From assembly GCA_028064935.1 (NCBI GenBank), contig JAPTWT010000051.1:1-6877 (forward strand): a stretch of DNA of 6,877 bases, given 5' to 3'. The notes beneath the pieces were generated by a model. It made no database searches. It saw only the letters and a program-made list of their open reading frames with translations, and was not told the DNA's origin. A program made the translations under genes and the position numbers. Source of the DNA: Gammaproteobacteria bacterium (GTDB lineage: Bacteria; Pseudomonadota; Gammaproteobacteria; Acidiferrobacterales; Acidiferrobacteraceae). The stretch's first letter is position 1; each line of letters opens with the position of its first letter. This document shows, one piece after another, positions 6,498 through 6,877 of this stretch.

Positions 6498-6743
6498 TCA
6501 TGGGGATGGCCAGGAGTTCGCACTGCGACACCCGGCATGACGATGCAATCGCGGGGTGAACATTAGTAGACGCCTAGCGTCCAGCACCGGTATGTTCGGA
6601 TACTGTAACTCTTGCGCCGTCGCGAGAGGCGCCGCGCCCCTCGCCTCGCCCGAAATAACCGCTAACACCGGCCTGCGCCGCTTGACGTATATACTGCACT
6701 GTGTTACGTATCGCCATACATCATTTTCCGTGGTCCTCGGCAC
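6498..6743 (-). CDS. Hypothetical small protein (81 residues), unrecognised
   Basis: The frame opens with GTG at 6743, preceded by GGGGA four bases away, a weak and rather close ribosome site. It follows the stop of the previous ORF by 22 bases. Residues 22-60 look natural (KRRRPVLAVISGEARG, LQYPNIPVLDARRLL), while the last 15 residues (HRHAGCRSANSWPSP) do not. That could mean that a frameshift or the TGA at 6500-6498 truncates a formerly longer protein. A 10-bp hairpin with one mismatch lies inside it (6622-6644). No family is recognised and a role cannot be assigned. Confidence 0.35.
   Translation of the reverse strand: MPRTTENDVWRYVTQCSIYVKRRRPVLAVISGEARGAAPLATAQELQYPNIPVLDARRLLMFTPRLHRHAGCRSANSWPSP
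6622..6644. repeat. GC-rich hairpin inside the small ORF
   Basis: GCGAG-A-GGCG and CGCC-C-CTCGC form a ten-base stem with one A/C mismatch around the loop CCG. No T-run follows. In a GC-rich coding stretch with repeated Ala, Gly and Arg codons such a structure can arise by chance. Confidence 0.3.
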
Positions 6744-6765
6744 CCTATCCCCGAACCGCGCGCGT

Positions 6766-6877
6766 TCACCGCTGCGGGGCGGTTAGGTATGGGTGCTGCA
6801 TATTGCCACGTAAAATGGCCCAAGCGTCAGACATGGCTTTCGGCACGACCCTCTCAAGAGGCCTTATCATGGACCTC
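6766..6877 (-). CDS. Unrecognised ORF at the right edge, possibly the 3' end of a longer gene
   Basis: The frame is open at the window edge and ends with TGA at 6768-6766. If it starts at the ATG at 6870 it is a 34-residue peptide (MIRPLERVVPKAMSDAWAIL, then RGNMQHPYLTAPQR). GAGG lies only three bases before that ATG, which is tight. It may equally be the C-terminus of a larger protein beginning outside the window. The composition is natural, with no Cys and balanced charge. It is followed after 22 bases by the ORF at 6743, so it would be the upstream member of the same minus-strand cluster. No family is recognised. Confidence 0.35.
   Translation of the reverse strand, partial: RSMIRPLERVVPKAMSDAWAILRGNMQHPYLTAPQR

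Noticed and set aside
1..6877. CRISPR array, integrase, transposase or IS terminal repeats
   Set aside because: No regularly spaced repeats, no recognisable recombinase motifs and no paired terminal repeats were found on either strand. The integrative-element idea rests only on the tRNA fragment.

Overview
The window is DNA from a Gram-negative bacterium, most likely a proteobacterium of moderately high G+C. The evidence is an outer-membrane beta-barrel porin with a signal peptide and a C-terminal phenylalanine, next to a periplasmic binding protein. No genus can be named from the sequence alone.

Left half (1-3601, all minus strand): a compact nutrient-uptake operon, transcribed from right to left. 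It runs OprD-like porin (3601-2342), then a periplasmic polar-amino-acid-type binding protein (2316-1462), then one polypeptide that fuses a HisM-type permease to an ABC ATPase (from 1441 off the left edge). The gaps are only 25 and 20 bases, so the three are probably co-transcribed. Together they could form a complete route from the outer membrane to the cytoplasm. The substrate is probably a polar amino acid or similar small solute, but it is not determined here.

Middle (3602-6069): about 2.5 kb with no gene that I recognise. Its most informative element is an 18-base stretch at 4194-4211 that matches the 3' end of a bacterial tRNA-Gly(GCC), from the T loop through the acceptor 3' strand. 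The rest of the tRNA is absent. Such fragments are typical attachment-site scars of tRNA-targeting integrative elements, and tRNA-Gly is the target of ICEclc-type elements. The fragment's orientation would put the uptake operon on the element side, if the scar reading is right. The region also holds a possible terminator, a clean 7-bp hairpin, a nine-C tract and one weak hypothetical ORF (4709-5251, plus strand).

Right end (6070-6877, minus strand): four short, closely packed open frames with spacings of 22 and 15 bases and one ATGA overlap. At least one has a good Shine-Dalgarno sequence. They look like a small operon or the remains of a larger gene. None is recognised.
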